64,000 nt of DNA from Phorcus lineatus (Eukaryota > Mollusca > Gastropoda > Trochida > Trochidae). A program made the translations under genes and the position numbers. Below the pieces are notes generated by a model, which did no database searches, had not been told where the DNA came from, and saw only the letters and a list, made by a program, of their open reading frames with translations. The DNA lies in contig OV121094.1 in the NCBI GenBank assembly GCA_921293015.1, forward strand, positions 6,810,764 to 6,874,763, given 5' to 3'. Below are positions 24,074-38,190 of this stretch, piece after piece. Position 1 is the first letter of the stretch, and every line of letters begins with the position of its first letter.

Positions 24074-27000
24074 CAAATCTGAATCTGATGTGATGTACAT
24101 TTTATGAAAGTTTGGTTTAGAAATATGCATTTTTAAGAAAGTTATCGCGCTCGCTACAACAATATGCATACATTGGACAAAGTCTTTTTCCGCGATTTTG
24201 GTCAAAATCAGCTATCTGCACCTGTATAAGCTCGAATCTGGAGCCCAAACCAAGAATCTGACAGGAAATTTTAAATGCTCATTCTATAGAACACAATGTG
24301 ATGTACATTTGATGAAAGTTTGGTTTAGAAATATGCATTTTTAAGAAAGTTATCGCGCTCGCTACAACAATATGCATACATTCGACATAGTCTTTTTCCG
24401 CGTTTTTGGTCAAAATCAGCTATCTGCACCTGTATAAGCTCGAATCTGGAGCCCAAACCAAGAATTTGACAGGAAATTTTAAATGCTCATTCGATAGAAC
24501 ACAATGTGATGTACATTTGATGAAAGTTTGGTTTAGAAATATGCATTTTTAAGAAAGTTATCGCGCTCGCAACAACAATATGCATACATTGGACATAGTC
24601 TTTTTCCGCGATTTTGGTCAAATTCAGCTATCTGCACCTATATAAGCTCGAATCTGGAGCCCAAACCAAGAATCTGACAGGAAATTTTAAATGCTCATTC
24701 GATAGAACACAATGTGATGTACATTTGATGAAAGTTTGGTTTAGAAATATGCATTTTTAAGAAAGTTATCGCGCTCGCTACAACAATATGCATACATTGG
24801 ACATAGTCTTTTTCCGCGTTTTTGGTCAAAATCAGCTATCTGCACCTGTATAAGCTCGAATCTGGAGCCCAAACCAAGAATCTGACAGGAAATTTTAAAT
24901 GTTCATTCGATAGAACACAATGTGATGTACATTTGATGAAAGTTTGGTTTAGAAATATGCATTTTTAAGAAAGTTATCGCGCTCGCTACAACAATATGCA
25001 TACATTGGACATAGTCTTTTTCCGCGATGTTGGTCAAATTCAGCTATCTGCACCTATATAAGCTCGAATCTGGAGCCCAAACCAAGAATCTGACAGGAAA
25101 TTGGTATTGCTCAATCGATAGAACACGATGTGATGTACATTTGATGAAAGTTTGGTTTAGAAATATGCATTTTTAAGAAAGTTATCGCGCTCGCTACAAC
25201 AATATGCATACATTGGACATAGTCTTTTTCCGCGTTTTTGGTCAAAATCAGCTATCTGCACCTGTATAAGCTCGAATCTGGAGACAAAATCAAGAATCTG
25301 ACAGGAAATTTTAAATGCTCATTCGATAGAACACAATGTGATGTACATTTGATGAAAGTTTGGTTTAGAAATATGCATTTTTAAGAAAGTTATCGCGCTC
25401 GCTACAACAATATGCATACATTGGACATAGTCTTTTTCCGCGATGTTGGTCAAAATCAGCTATCTGCACCTGTATAAGCTCGAATCTGGAGCCCAAACCA
25501 AGAATCTGACAGGAAATTTTAAATGCTCATTCGATAGAACACAATGTGATGTACATTTGATGAAAGTTTGGTTTAGAAATATGCATTTTTAAGAAAGTTA
25601 TCGCGCTCGCTACAACAATATGCATACATTGGACATAGTCTTTTTCCGCGATTTTGGTCAAATTCAGCTATCTGCACCTATATAAGCTCGAATCTGGAGC
25701 CCAAACCAAGAATCTGACAGGAAATTTTAAATGCTCATTCGATAGAACACAATGTGATGTACATTTGATGAAAGTTTGGTTTAGAAATATGCATTTTTAA
25801 GAAAGTTATCGCGCTCGCTACAACAATATGCATACATTGGACATAGTCTTTTTCCGCGTTTTTGGTCAAAATCAGCTATCTGCACCTGTATAAGCTCGAA
25901 TCTGGAGCCCAAACCAAGAATCTGACAGGAAATTTTAAATGTTCATTCGATAGAACACAATGTGATGTACATTTGATGAAAGTTTGGTTTAGAAATATGC
26001 ATTTTTAAGAAAGTTATCGCGCTCGCTACAACAATATGCATACATTGGAAATAGTCTTTTTCCGCGATGTTGGTCAAAATCAGCTATCTGCACCTGTATA
26101 AGCTCGAATCTGGAGACAAAATCAAGAATCTGACAGGAAATTTTAAATGCTCATTCGATAGAACACAATGTGATGTACATTTGATGAAAGTTTGGTTTAG
26201 AAATATGCATTTTTAAGAAAGTTATCGCGCTCGCTACAACAATATGCATACATTGGACATAGTCTTTTTCCGCGATGTTGGTCAAAATCAGCTATCTGCA
26301 CCTGTATAAGCTCGAATCTGGAGCCCAAACCAAGAATCTGACAGGAAATTTTAAATGCTCATTCCATAGAACACAATGTGATGTACATTTGATGAAAGTT
26401 TGGTTTAGAAATATGCATTTTTAAGAAAGTTATCGCGCTCGCTACAACAATATGCATACATTGGACATAGTCTTTTTCCGCGATTTTGGTCAAATTCAGC
26501 TATCTGCACCTATATAAGCTCGAATCTGGAGCCCAAACCAAGAATCTGACAGGAAATTTTAAATGCTCATTCGATAGAACACAATGTGATGTACATTTGA
26601 TGAAAGTTTGGTTTAGAAATATGCAATTTTAAGAAAGTTATCGCGCTCGCTACAACAATATGCATACATTGGACATAGTCTTTTTCCGCGTTTTTGGTCA
26701 AAATCAGCTATCTGCACCTGTATAAGCTCGAATCTGGAGCCCAAACCAAGAATCTGACAGGAAATTTTAAATGTTCATTCGATAGAACACAATGTGATGT
26801 ACATTTGATGAAAGTTTGGTTTAGAAATATGCATTTTTAAGAAAGTTATCGCGCTCGCTACAACAATATGCATACATTGGACATAGTCTTTTTCCGCGAT
26901 TTTGGTCAAAATCAGCTATCTGCACCTATATAAGCTCGAATCTGGAGCCCAAACCAAGAATCTGACAGGAAATTGGTATTGCTCAATCGATAGAACACGA

Positions 27001-28514
27001 TGTGATGTACATTTGATGAAAGTTTGGTTTAGAAATATGCATTTTTAAGAAAGTTATCGCGCTCGCTACAACAATATGCATACATTGGACATAGTCTTTT
27101 TCCGCGTTTTTGGTCAAAATCAGCTATCTGCACCTGTATAAGCTCGAATCTGGAGACAAAATCAAGAATCTGACAGGAAATTTTAAATGCTCATTCGATA
27201 GAACACAATGTGATGTACATTTGATGAAAGTTTGGTTTAGAAATATGCATTTTTAAGAAAGTTATCGCGCTCGCTACAACAATATGCATACATTGGACAT
27301 AGTCTTTTTCCGCGATGTTGGTCAAAATCAGCTATCTGCACCTGTATAAGCTCGAATCTGGAGCCCAAACCAAGAATCTGACAGGAAATTTTAAATGCTC
27401 ATTCGATAGAACACAATGTGATGTACATTTGATGAAAGTTTGGTTTAGAAATATGCATTTTTAAGAAAGTTATCGCGCTCGCTACAACAATATGTATACA
27501 TTGGACATAGTCTTTTTCCGCGATTTTGGTCAAAATCAGCTATCTGCACCTGTATAAGCTCGAATCTGGAGCCCAAACCAAGAATCTGACAGGAAATTTT
27601 AAATGCTCATTCGATAGAACACAATGTGATGTACATTTGATGAAAGTTTGGTTTAGAAATATGCATTTTTAAGAAAGTTATCGCGCTCGCTACAACAATA
27701 TGCATACATTGGACATAGTCTTTTTCCGCGATTTTGGTCAAAATCAGCTATCTGCACCTATATAAGCTCGAATCTGGAGCCCAAACCAAGAATCTGACAG
27801 GAAATTGGTATTGCTCAATCGATAGAACACGATGAGATGTACATTTGATGAAAGTTTGGTTTAGAAATATGCATTTTTAAGAAAGTTATCGCGCTCGCTA
27901 CAACAATATGTATACATTGGACATAGTCTTTTTCCGCGATTTTGGTCAAAATCAGCTATCTGCACCTGTATAAGCTCGAATCTGGAGACAAAACCAAGAA
28001 TCTGACAGGAAATTTTAAATGCTCATTCGATTGAACACAATGTGATGTACATTTGATGAAAGTTTGGTTTAGAAATATGCATTTTTAAGAAAGTTATCGC
28101 GCTCGCTACAACAATATGCATACATTGGACATAGTCTTTTTCCGCGATTTTGGTCAAAATCAGCTATCTGCACCTATATAAGCTCGAATCTGGAGCCCAA
28201 ACCAAGAATCTGACAGGAAATTGGTATTGATCAATCGATAGAACACGATGTGATGTACATTTGATGAAAGTTTGGTTTAGAAATATGCATTTTTAAGAAA
28301 GTTATCGCGTTCGCTACAACAATATGCATACATTGGATATAGTCTTTTTCCGCGTTTTTGGTCAAAATCAGCTATCTGCACCTGTATAAGCTCGAATCTG
28401 GAGACAAAATCAAGAATCTAAAAGGAAATTTTAAATGCTCATTCGATAGAACACAATGTGATGTACATTTGATGAAAGTTTGGTTTAGAAATATGCATTT
28501 TTAAGAAAGTTATC

Positions 28515-28560
28515 GCGCTCGCTACAACAATATGCATGCGCTCGCTACAACAATATGCAT
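28515..28560 (+). repeat. 23-bp tandem micro-duplication inside one monomer
   Basis: The stretch from GCGCTCGC to ATGCAT (28515-28537) is immediately repeated at 28538-28560, making this monomer 231 bp (28392 to 28622). The repeat ends exactly at the second ATGCAT of the monomer. It is the largest indel in the array and was found once, so it is recent or has not been spread by homogenisation. Replication slippage is the simplest cause. Confidence 0.9.
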
Positions 28561-31500
28561 ACATTGGACATAGTCTTTTTCCGCGATGTTGGTCAAAATC
28601 AGCTATCTGCACCTGTATAAGCTCGAATCTGGAGCCCAAACCAAGAATCTGACAGGAAATTTTAAATGCTCATTCGATAGAACACAATGTGATGTACATT
28701 TGATGAAAGTTTGGTTTAGAAATATGCATTTTTAAGAAAGTTATCGCGCTCGCTACAACAATATGCATACATTGGACATAGTCTTTTTCCGCGATTTTGG
28801 TCAAATTCAGCTATCTGCACCTATATAAGCTCGAATCTGGAGCCCAAACCAAGAATCTGACAGGAAATTTTAAATGCTCATTCGATAGAACACAATGTGA
28901 TGTACATTTGATGAAAGTTTGGTTTAGAAATATGCATTTTTAAGAAAGTTATCGCGCTCGCTACAACAATATGCATACATTGGACATAGTCTTTTTCCGC
29001 GTTTTTGGTCAAAATCAGCTATCTGCACCTGTATAAGCTCGAATCTGGAGCCCAAACCAAGAATCTGACAGGAAATTTTAAATGCTCATTCGATAGAACA
29101 CAATGTGATGTACATTTGATGAAAGTTTGGTTTAGAAATATGCATTTTTAAGAAAGTTATCGCGCTCGCTACAACAATATGCATACATTGGACATAGTCT
29201 TTTTCCGCGATTTTGGTCAAAATCAGCTATCTGCACCTATATAAGCTCGAATCTGGAGCCCAAACCAAGAATCTGACAGGAAATTGGTATTGCTCAATCG
29301 ATAGAACACAATGTGATGTACATTTGATGAAAGTTTGGTTTAGAAATATGCATTTTTAAGAAAGTTATCGCGCTCGCTACAACAATATGCATACATTGGA
29401 CATAGTCTTTTTCCGCGATTTTGGTCAAAATCAGCTATCTGCACCTGTATAAGCTCGAATCTGGAGACAAAACCAAGAATCTGACAGGAAATTTTAAATG
29501 CTCATTCGATAGAACACAATGTGATGTACATTTGATGAAAGTTTGGTTTAGAAATATGCATTTTTAAGAAAGTTATCGCGCTCGCTACAACAATATGCAT
29601 ACATTGGACATAGTCTTTTTCCGCGATTTTGGTCAAAATCAGCTATCTGCACCTATATAAGCTCGAATCTGGAGCCCAAACCAAGAATCTGACAGGAAAT
29701 TGGTATTGCTCAATCGATAGAACACAATGTGATGTACATTTGATGAAAGTTTGGTTTAGAAATATGCATTTTTAAGAAAGTTATCGCGCTCGCTACAACA
29801 ATATGCATACATTGGACATAGTCTTTTTCCGCGTTTTTGGTCAAAATCAGCTATCTGCACCTGTATAAGCTCGAATCTGGAGACAAAATCAAGAATCTGA
29901 CAGGAAATTTTAAATGCTCATTCGATAGAACACAATGTGATGTACATTTGATGAAAGTTTGGTTTAGAAATATGCATTTTTAAGAAAGTTATCGCGCTCG
30001 CTACAACAATATGCATACATTGGACATAGTCTTTTTCCGCGATGTTGGTCAAAATCAGCTATCTGCACCTGTATAAGCTCGAATCTGGAGCCCAAACCAA
30101 GAATCTGACAGGAAATTTTAAATGCTCATTCGATAGAACACAATGTGATGTACATTTGATGAAAGTTTGGTTTAGAAATATGCATTTTTAAGAAAGTTAT
30201 CGCGCTCGCTACAACAATATGCATACATTGGACATAGTCTTTTTCCGCGATTTTGGTCAAAATCAGCTATCTGCACCTGTATAAGCTCGAATCTGGAGCC
30301 CAAACCAAGAATCTGACAGGAAATTGGTATTGCTCAATCGATAGAACACGATGTGATGTACATTTGATGAAAGTTTGGTTTAGAAATATGCATTTTTAAG
30401 AAAGTTATCGCGCTCGCTACAACAATATGTATACATTGGACATAGTCTTTTTCCGCGATTTTGGTCAAAATCAGCTATCTGCACCTGTATAAGCTCGAAT
30501 CTGGAGACAAAACCAAGAATCTGACAGGAAATTTTAAATGCTCATTCGATTGAACACAATGTGATGTACATTTGATGAAAGTTTGGTTTAGAAATATGCA
30601 TTTTTAAGAAAGTTATCGCGCTCGCTACAACAATATGCATACATTGGACATAGTCTTTTTCCGCGATTTTGGTCAAAATCAGCTATCTGCACCTATATAA
30701 GCTCGAATCTGGAGCCTAAACCAAGAATCTGACAGGAAATTGGTATTGCTCAATCGATAGAACACGATGTGATGTACATTTGATGAAAGTTTGGTTTAGA
30801 AATATGCATTTTTAAGAAAGTTATCACGCTCGCTACAACAATATGCATACATTGGACATAGTCTTTTTCCGCGTTTTTGGTCAAAATCAGCTATCTGCAC
30901 CTGTATAAGCTCGAATCTGGAGACAAAATCAAGAATCTGACAGGAAATTTTAAATGCTCATTCGATAGAACACAATGTGATGTACATTTGATGAAAGTTT
31001 GGTTTAGAAATATGCATTTTTAAGAAAGTTATCGCGCTCGCTACAACAATATGCATACATTGGACATAGTCTTTTTCCGCGATGTTGGTCAAAATCAGCT
31101 ATCTGCACCTATATAAGCTCGAATCTGGAGCCCAAACCAAGAATCTGACAGGAAATTGGTATTGCTCAATCGATAGAACACAATGTGATGTACATTTGAT
31201 GAAAGTTTGGTTTAGAAATATGCATTTTTAAGAAAGTTATCACGCTCGCTACAACAATATGCATACATTGGACATAGTCTTTTTCCGCGTTTTTGGTCAA
31301 AATCAGCTATCTGCACCTGTATAAGCTCGAATCTGGAGACAAAATCAAGAATCTGACAGGAAATTTTAAATGCTCATTCGATAGAACACAATGTGATGTA
31401 CATTTGATGAAAGTTTGGTTTAGAAATATGCATTTTTAAGAAAGTTATCGCGCTCGCTACAACAATATGCATACATTGGACATAGTCTTTTTCCGCGATG

Positions 31501-33614
31501 TTGGTCAAAATCAGCTATCTGCACCTGTATAAGCTCGAATCTGGAGCCCAAACCAAGAATCTGACAGGAAATTTTAAATGCTCATTCGATAGAACACAAT
31601 GTGATGTACATTTGATGAAAGTTTGGTTTAGAAATATGCATTTTTAAGAAAGTTATCGCGCTCGCTACAACAATATGCATACATTGGACATAGTCTTTTT
31701 CCGCGATTTTGGTCAAAATCAGCTATCTGCACCTATATAAGCTCGAATCTGGAGCCCAAACCAAGAATCTGACAGGAAATTGGTATTGCTCAATCGATAG
31801 AACACGATGTGATGTACATTTGATGAAAGTTTGGTTTAGAAATATGCATTTTTAAGAAAGTTATCGCGCTCGCTACAACAATATGCATACATTGGACATA
31901 GTCTTTTTCCGCGTTTTTGGTCAAAATCAGCTATCTGCACCTGTATAAGCTCGAATCTGGAGACAAAATCAAGAATCTGACAGGAAATTTTAAATGCTCA
32001 TTCGATAGAACACAATGTGATGTACATTTGATGAAAGTTTGGTTTAGAAATATGCATTTTTAAGAAAGTTATCGCGCTCGCTACAACAATATGCATACAT
32101 TGGACATAGTCTTTTTCCGCGATGTTGGTCAAAATCAGCTATCTGCACCTGTATAAGCTCGAATCTGGAGCCCAAACCAAGAATCTGACAGGAAATTTTA
32201 AATGCTCATTCGATAGAACACAATGTGATGTACATTTGATGAAAGTTTGGTTTAGAAATATGCATTTTTAAGAAAGTTATCGCGCTCGCTACAACAATAT
32301 GCATACATTGGACATAGTCTTTTTCCGCGATGTTGGTCAAAATCAGCTATCTGCACCTGTATAAGCTCGAATCTGGAGCCCAAACCAAGAATCTGACAGG
32401 AAATTTTAAATGCTCATTCGATAGAACACAATGTGATGTACATTTGATGAAAGTTTGGTTTAGAAATATGCATTTTTAAGAAAGTTATCGCGCTCGCTAC
32501 AACAATATGCATACATTGGACATAGTCTTTTTCCGCGATTTTGGTCAAAATCAGCTATCTGCACCTATATAAGCTCGAATCTGGAGCCCAAACCAAGAAT
32601 CTGACAGGAAATTGGTATTGCTCAATCGATAGAACACGATGTGATGTACATTTGATGAAAGTTTGGTTTAGAAATATGCATTTTTAAGAAAGTTATCGCG
32701 TTCGCTACAACAATATGCATACATTGGACATAGTCTTTTTCCGCGTTTTTGGTCAAAATCAGCTATCTGCACCTGTATAAGCTCGAATCTGGAGACAAAA
32801 TCAAGAATCTAAAAGGAAATTTTAAATGCTCATTCGATAGAACACAATGTGATGTACATTTGATGAAAGTTTGGTTTAGAAATATGCATTTTTAAGAAAG
32901 TTATCGCGCTCGCTACAACAATATGCATACATTGGACATAGTCTTTTTCCGCGATGTTGGTCAAAATCAGCTATCTGCACCTGTATAAGCTCGAATCTGG
33001 AGCCCAAACCAAGAATCTGACAGGAAATTTTAAATGCTCATTCGATAGAACACAATGTGATGTACATTTGATGAAAGTTTGGTTTAGAAATATGCATTTT
33101 TAAGAAAGTTATCGCGCTCGCTACAACAATATGCATACATTGGACATAGTCTTTTTCCGCGATTTTGGTCAAAATCAGCTATCTGCACCTATATAAGCTC
33201 GAATCTGGAGCCCAAACCAAGAATCTGACAGGAAATTGGTATTGCTCAATCGATAGAACACGATGTGATGTACATTTGATGAAAGTTTGGTTTAGAAATA
33301 TGCATTTTTAAGAAAGTTATCGCGCTCGCTACAACAATATGCATACATTGGACATAGTCTTTTTCCGCGATGTTGGTCAAAATCAGCTATCTGCACCTGT
33401 ATAAGCTCGAATCTGGAGCCCAAACCAAGAATCTGACAGGAAATTTTAAATGCTCATTCGATAGAACACAATGTGATGTACATTTGATGAAAGTTTGGTT
33501 TAGAAATATGCATTTTTAAGAAAGTTATCGCGCTCGCTACAACAATATGCATACATTGGACATAGTCTTTTTCCGCGATTTTGGTCAAAATCAGCTATCT
33601 GCACCTATATAAGC

Positions 33615-36600
33615 TCGAATCTGGAGCCCAAACCAAGAATCTGACAGGAAATTGGTATTGCTCAATCGATAGAACACGATGTGATGTACATTTGATGAAA
33701 GTTTGGTTTAGAAATATGCATTTTTAAGAAAGTTATCGCGCTCGCTACAACAATATGCATACATTGGACATAGTCTTTTTCCGCGATTTTGGTCAAAATC
33801 AGCTATCTGCACCTGTATAAGCTCGAATCTGGAGACAAAACCAAGAATCTGACAGGAAATGTTAAATGCTCATTCGATAGAACACAATGTGATGTACATT
33901 TGATGAAAGTTTGGTTTAGAAATATGCATTTTTAAGAAAGTTATCGCGCTCGCTACAACAATATGCATACATTGGACATAGTCTTTTTCCGCGATTTTGG
34001 TCAAAATCAGCTATCTGCACCTATATAAGCTCGAATCTGGAGCCCAAACCAAGAATCTGACAGGAAATTGGTATTGCTCAATCGATAGAACACAATGTGA
34101 TGTACATTTGATGAAAGTTTGGTTTAGAAATATGCATTTTTAAGAAAGTTATCGCGCTCGCTACAACAATATGCATACATTGGACATAGTCTTTTTCCGC
34201 GTTTTTGGTCAAAATCAGCTATCTTCACCTGTATAAGCTCGAATCTGGAGACAAAATCAAGAATCTGACAGGAAATTTTAAATGCTCATTCGATAGAACA
34301 CAATGTGATGTACATTTGATGAAAGTTTGGTTTAGAAATATGCATTTTTAAGAAAGTTATCGCGCTCGCTACAACAATATGCATACATTGGACATAGTCT
34401 TTTTCCGCGATGTTGGTCAAAATCAGCTATCTGCACCTGTATAAGCTCGAATCTGGAGCCCAAACCAAGAATCTGACAGGAAATTTTAAATGCTCATTCG
34501 ATAGAACACAATGTGATGTACATTTGATGAAAGTTTGGTTTAGAAATATGCATTTTTAAGAAAGTTATCGCGCTCGCTACAACAATATGCATACATTGGA
34601 CATAGTCTTTTTCCGCGATGTTGGTCAAAATCAGCTATCTGCACCTATATAAGCTCGAATCTGGAGCCCAAACCAAGAATCTGACAGGAAATTGGTATTG
34701 CTCAATCGATAGAACACGATGTGATGTACATTTGATGAAAGTTTGGTTTAGAAATATGCATTTTTAAGAAAGTTATCGCGCTCGCTACAACAATATGCAT
34801 ACATTGGACATAGTCTTTTTCCGCGATTTTGGTCAAAATCAGCTATCTGCACCTGTATAAGCTCGAATCTGGAGACAAAACCAAGAATCTGACAGGAAAT
34901 GTTAAATGCTCATTCGATAGAACACAATGTGATGTACATTTGATGAAAGTTTGGTTTAGAAATATGCATTTTTAAGAAAGTTATCGCGCTCGCTACAACA
35001 ATATGCATACATTGGACATAGTCTTTTTCCGCGATTTTGGTCAAAATCAGCTATCTGCACCTATATAAGCTCGAATCTGGAGCCCAAACCAAGAATCTGA
35101 CAGGAAATTGGTATTGCTCAATCGATAGAACACAATGTGATGTACATTTGATGAAAGTTTGGTTTAGAAATATGCATTTTTAAGAAAGTTATCGCGCTCG
35201 CTACAACAATATGCATACATTGGACATAGTCTTTTTCCGCGTTTTTGGTCAAAATCAGCTATCTGCACCTGTATAAGCTCGAATCTGGAGACAAAATCAA
35301 GAATCTGACAGGAAATTTTAAATGCTCATTCGATAGAACACAATGTGATGTACATTTGATGAAAGTTTGGTTTAGAAATATGCATTTTTAAGAAAGTTAT
35401 CGCGCTCGCTACAACAATATGCATACATTGGACATAGTCTTTTTCCGCGATGTTGGTCAAAATCAGCTATCTGCACCTGTATAAGCTCGAATCTGGAGCC
35501 CAAACCAAGAATCTGACAGGAAATTTTAAATGCTCATTCGATAGAACACAATGTGATGTACATTTGATGAAAGTTTGGTTTAGAAATATGCATTTTTAAG
35601 AAAGTTATCGCGCTCGCTACAACAATATGCATACATTGGACATAGTCTTTTTCCGCGATGTTGGTCAAAATCAGCTATCTGCACCTATATAAGCTCGAAT
35701 CTGGAGCCCAAACCAAGAATCTGACAGGAAATTGGTATTGCTCAATCGATAGAACACGATGTGATGTACATTTGATGAAAGTTTGGTTTAGAAATATGCA
35801 TTTTTAAGAAAGTTATCGCGCTCGCTACAACAATATGCATACATTGGACATAGTCTTTTTCCGCGATTTTGGTCAAAATCAGCTATCTGCACCTGTATAA
35901 GCTCGAATCTGGAGACAAAACCAAGAATCTGACAGGAAATGTTAAATGCTCATTCGATAGAACACAATGTGATGTACATTTGATGAAAGTTTGGTTTAGA
36001 AATATGCATTTTTAAGAAAGTTATCGCGCTCGCTACAACAATATGCATACATTGGACATAGTCTTTTTCCGCGATTTTGGTCAAAATCAGCTATCTGCAC
36101 CTATATAAGCTCGAATCTGGAGCCCAAACCAAGAATCTGACAGGAAATTGGTATTGCTCAATCGATAGAACACAATGTGATGTACATTTGATGAAAGTTT
36201 GGTTTAGAAATATGCATTTTTAAGAAAGTTATCGCGCTCGCTACAACAATATGCATACATTGGACATAGTCTTTTTCCGCGTTTTTGGTCAAAATCAGCT
36301 ATCTGCACCTGTATAAGCTCGAATCTGGAGACAAAATCAAGAATCTGACAGGAAATTTTAAATGCTCATTCGATAGAACACAATGTGATGTACATTTGAT
36401 GAAAGTTTGGTTTAGAAATATGCATTTTTAAGAAAGTTATCGCGCTCGCTACAACAATATGCATACATTGGACATAGTCTTTTTCCGCGATGTTGGTCAA
36501 AATCAGCTATCTGCACCTGTATAAGCTCGAATCTGGAGCCCAAACCAAGAATCTGACAGGAAATTTTAAATGCTCATTCGATAGAACACAATGTGATGTA

Positions 36601-37774
36601 CATTTGATGAAAGTTTGGTTTAGAAATATGCATTTTTAAGAAAGTTATCGCGCTCGCTACAACAATATGCATACATTGGACATAGTCTTTTTCCGCGATG
36701 TTGGTCAAAATCAGCTATCTGCACCTATATAAGCTCGAATCTGGAGCCCAAACCAAGAATCTGACAGGAAATTGGTATTGCTCAATCGATAGAACACGAT
36801 GTGATGTACATTTGATGAAAGTTTGGTTTAGAAATATGCATTTTTAAGAAAGTTATCGCGCTCGCTACAACAATATGCATACATTGGACATAGTCTTTTT
36901 CCGCGATTTTGGTCAAAATCAGCTATCTGCACCTGTATAAGCTCGAATCTGGAGACAAAACCAAGAATCTGACAGGAAATTTTAAATGCTCATTCGATAG
37001 AACACAATGTGATGTACATTTGATGAAAGTTTGGTTTAGAAATATGCATTTTTAATAAAGTTATCGCGCTCGCTACAACAATATGCATACATTGGACATA
37101 GTCTTTTTCCGCGATTTTGGTCAAAATCAGCTATCTGCACCTATATAAGCTCGAATCTGGAGCCCAAACCAAGAATCTGACAGGAAACTGGTATTGCTCA
37201 ATCGATAGAACACAATGTGATGTACATTTGATGAAAGTTTGGTTTAGAAATATGCATTTTTAAGAAAGTTATCGCGCTCGCTACAACAATATGCATACAT
37301 TGGACATAGTCTTTTTCCGCGTTTTTGGTCAAAATCAGCTATCTGCACCTGTATAAGCTCGAATCTGGAGACAAAATCAAGAATCTGACAGGAAATTTTA
37401 AATGCTCATTCGATAGAACACAATGTGATGTACATTTGATGAAAGTTTGGTTTAGAAATATGCATTTTTAAGAAAGTTATCGCGCTCGCTACAACAATAT
37501 GCATACATTGGACATAGTCTTTTTCCGCGATGTTGGTCAAAATCAGCTATCTGCACCTGTATAAGCTCGAATCTGGAGCCCAAACCAAGAATCTGACAGG
37601 AAATTTTAAATGCTCATTCGATAGAACACAATGTGATGTACATTTGATGAAAGTTTGGTTTAGAAATATGCATTTTTAAGAAAGTTATCGCGCTCGCTAC
37701 AACAATATGCATACATTGGACATAGTCTTTTTCCGCGATTTTGGTCAAAATCAGCTATCTGCACCTATATAAGC
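33615..37774 (+). repeat. 1,040-bp (5-monomer) higher-order repeat, four tandem copies
   Basis: Copies start at 33615, 34655, 35695 and 36735. Within each, the order is: GGTATTG/CACGATG; ACAAAACC; GGTATTG/CACAATG with CGCGTTTTT; ACAAAATC with CGCGATGTT; then TTTTAAATG. The first three copies share the rare AAATGTTAAATG in monomer 2 (33858, 34898, 35938). The fourth has the usual TTTTAAATG there, a private TTTTAATAAAG near 37051, and AAACTGG in monomer 3. A private ATCTTCACC near 34221 marks the first copy. Confidence 0.85.
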
Positions 37775-38190
37775 TCGAATCTGGAGCCCAAACCAAGAAT
37801 CTGACAGGAAACTGGTATTGCTCATTCGATAGAACACAATGAGATGTACATTTGATGAAAGTTTGGTTTAGAAATATGCATTTTTAAGAAAGTTATCGCG
37901 CTCGCTACAACAATATGCATACATTGGACATAGTCTCTTTCCGCGATTTTGGTCAAAATCAGCTATCTGCACCTATATAAGCTCGAATCTGGAGCCCAAA
38001 CCAAGAATCTGACAGGAAATTGGTATTGCTCAATCGATAGAACACGATGTGATGTACATTTGATGAAAGTTTGGTTTAGAAATATGCATTTTTAAGAAAG
38101 TTATCGCGCTCGCTACAACAATATGCATACATTGGACATAGTCTTTTTCCGCGATTTAGGTCAAAATCAGCTATCTGCACCTGTATAAGC

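Larger units (their letters stand above)
22528..24086 (+). mobile_element. 5'-truncated non-LTR retrotransposon (LINE) inserted in the satellite
   Basis: This 1,559-bp segment shares nothing with the satellite and interrupts one monomer exactly between monomer positions 63 and 64: GAACAC ends at 22527 and GATGTGATG resumes at 24087. It encodes the palm, thumb and C-terminal part of a LINE reverse transcriptase, followed by a short 3' UTR. Endonuclease, ORF1 and the first RT motifs are missing, the usual outcome of abortive target-primed reverse transcription. Monomers at 2289 and 17473 are closely related unoccupied sites. No clear target-site duplication is present; at most GATGT at the right edge corresponds to TATGT just inside the left edge. 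The clade is undecided: the C-terminal CCHC cluster and the ILPILLYGSEIWG stretch fit Jockey/CR1/RTE-X-like invertebrate elements. Confidence 0.93.
24022..24086 (+). other. LINE 3' UTR and tail
   Basis: Between the TAA stop and the resumption of satellite are 65 bases. They contain a possible stem-loop, an AATAAA and two tandem AATCTG units (24076-24081 and 24082-24087, the last base shared with the satellite). There is no long poly(A). Short simple-repeat tails following a 3' hairpin are known from several non-LTR clades, where the reverse transcriptase recognises the RNA 3' end. Here that role is inferred from position and form only. Confidence 0.75.

Noticed and set aside
22528..24086. Retroviral or LTR element origin of the RT
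   Set aside because: No LTRs, protease, RNase H-integrase order or gag; the FADD box, the C-terminal CCHC and the 3' simple-repeat tail are those of a non-LTR element.
28439..28639. 66-residue minus-strand open frame
   Set aside because: Produced by the 23-bp duplication shifting frame inside one monomer.
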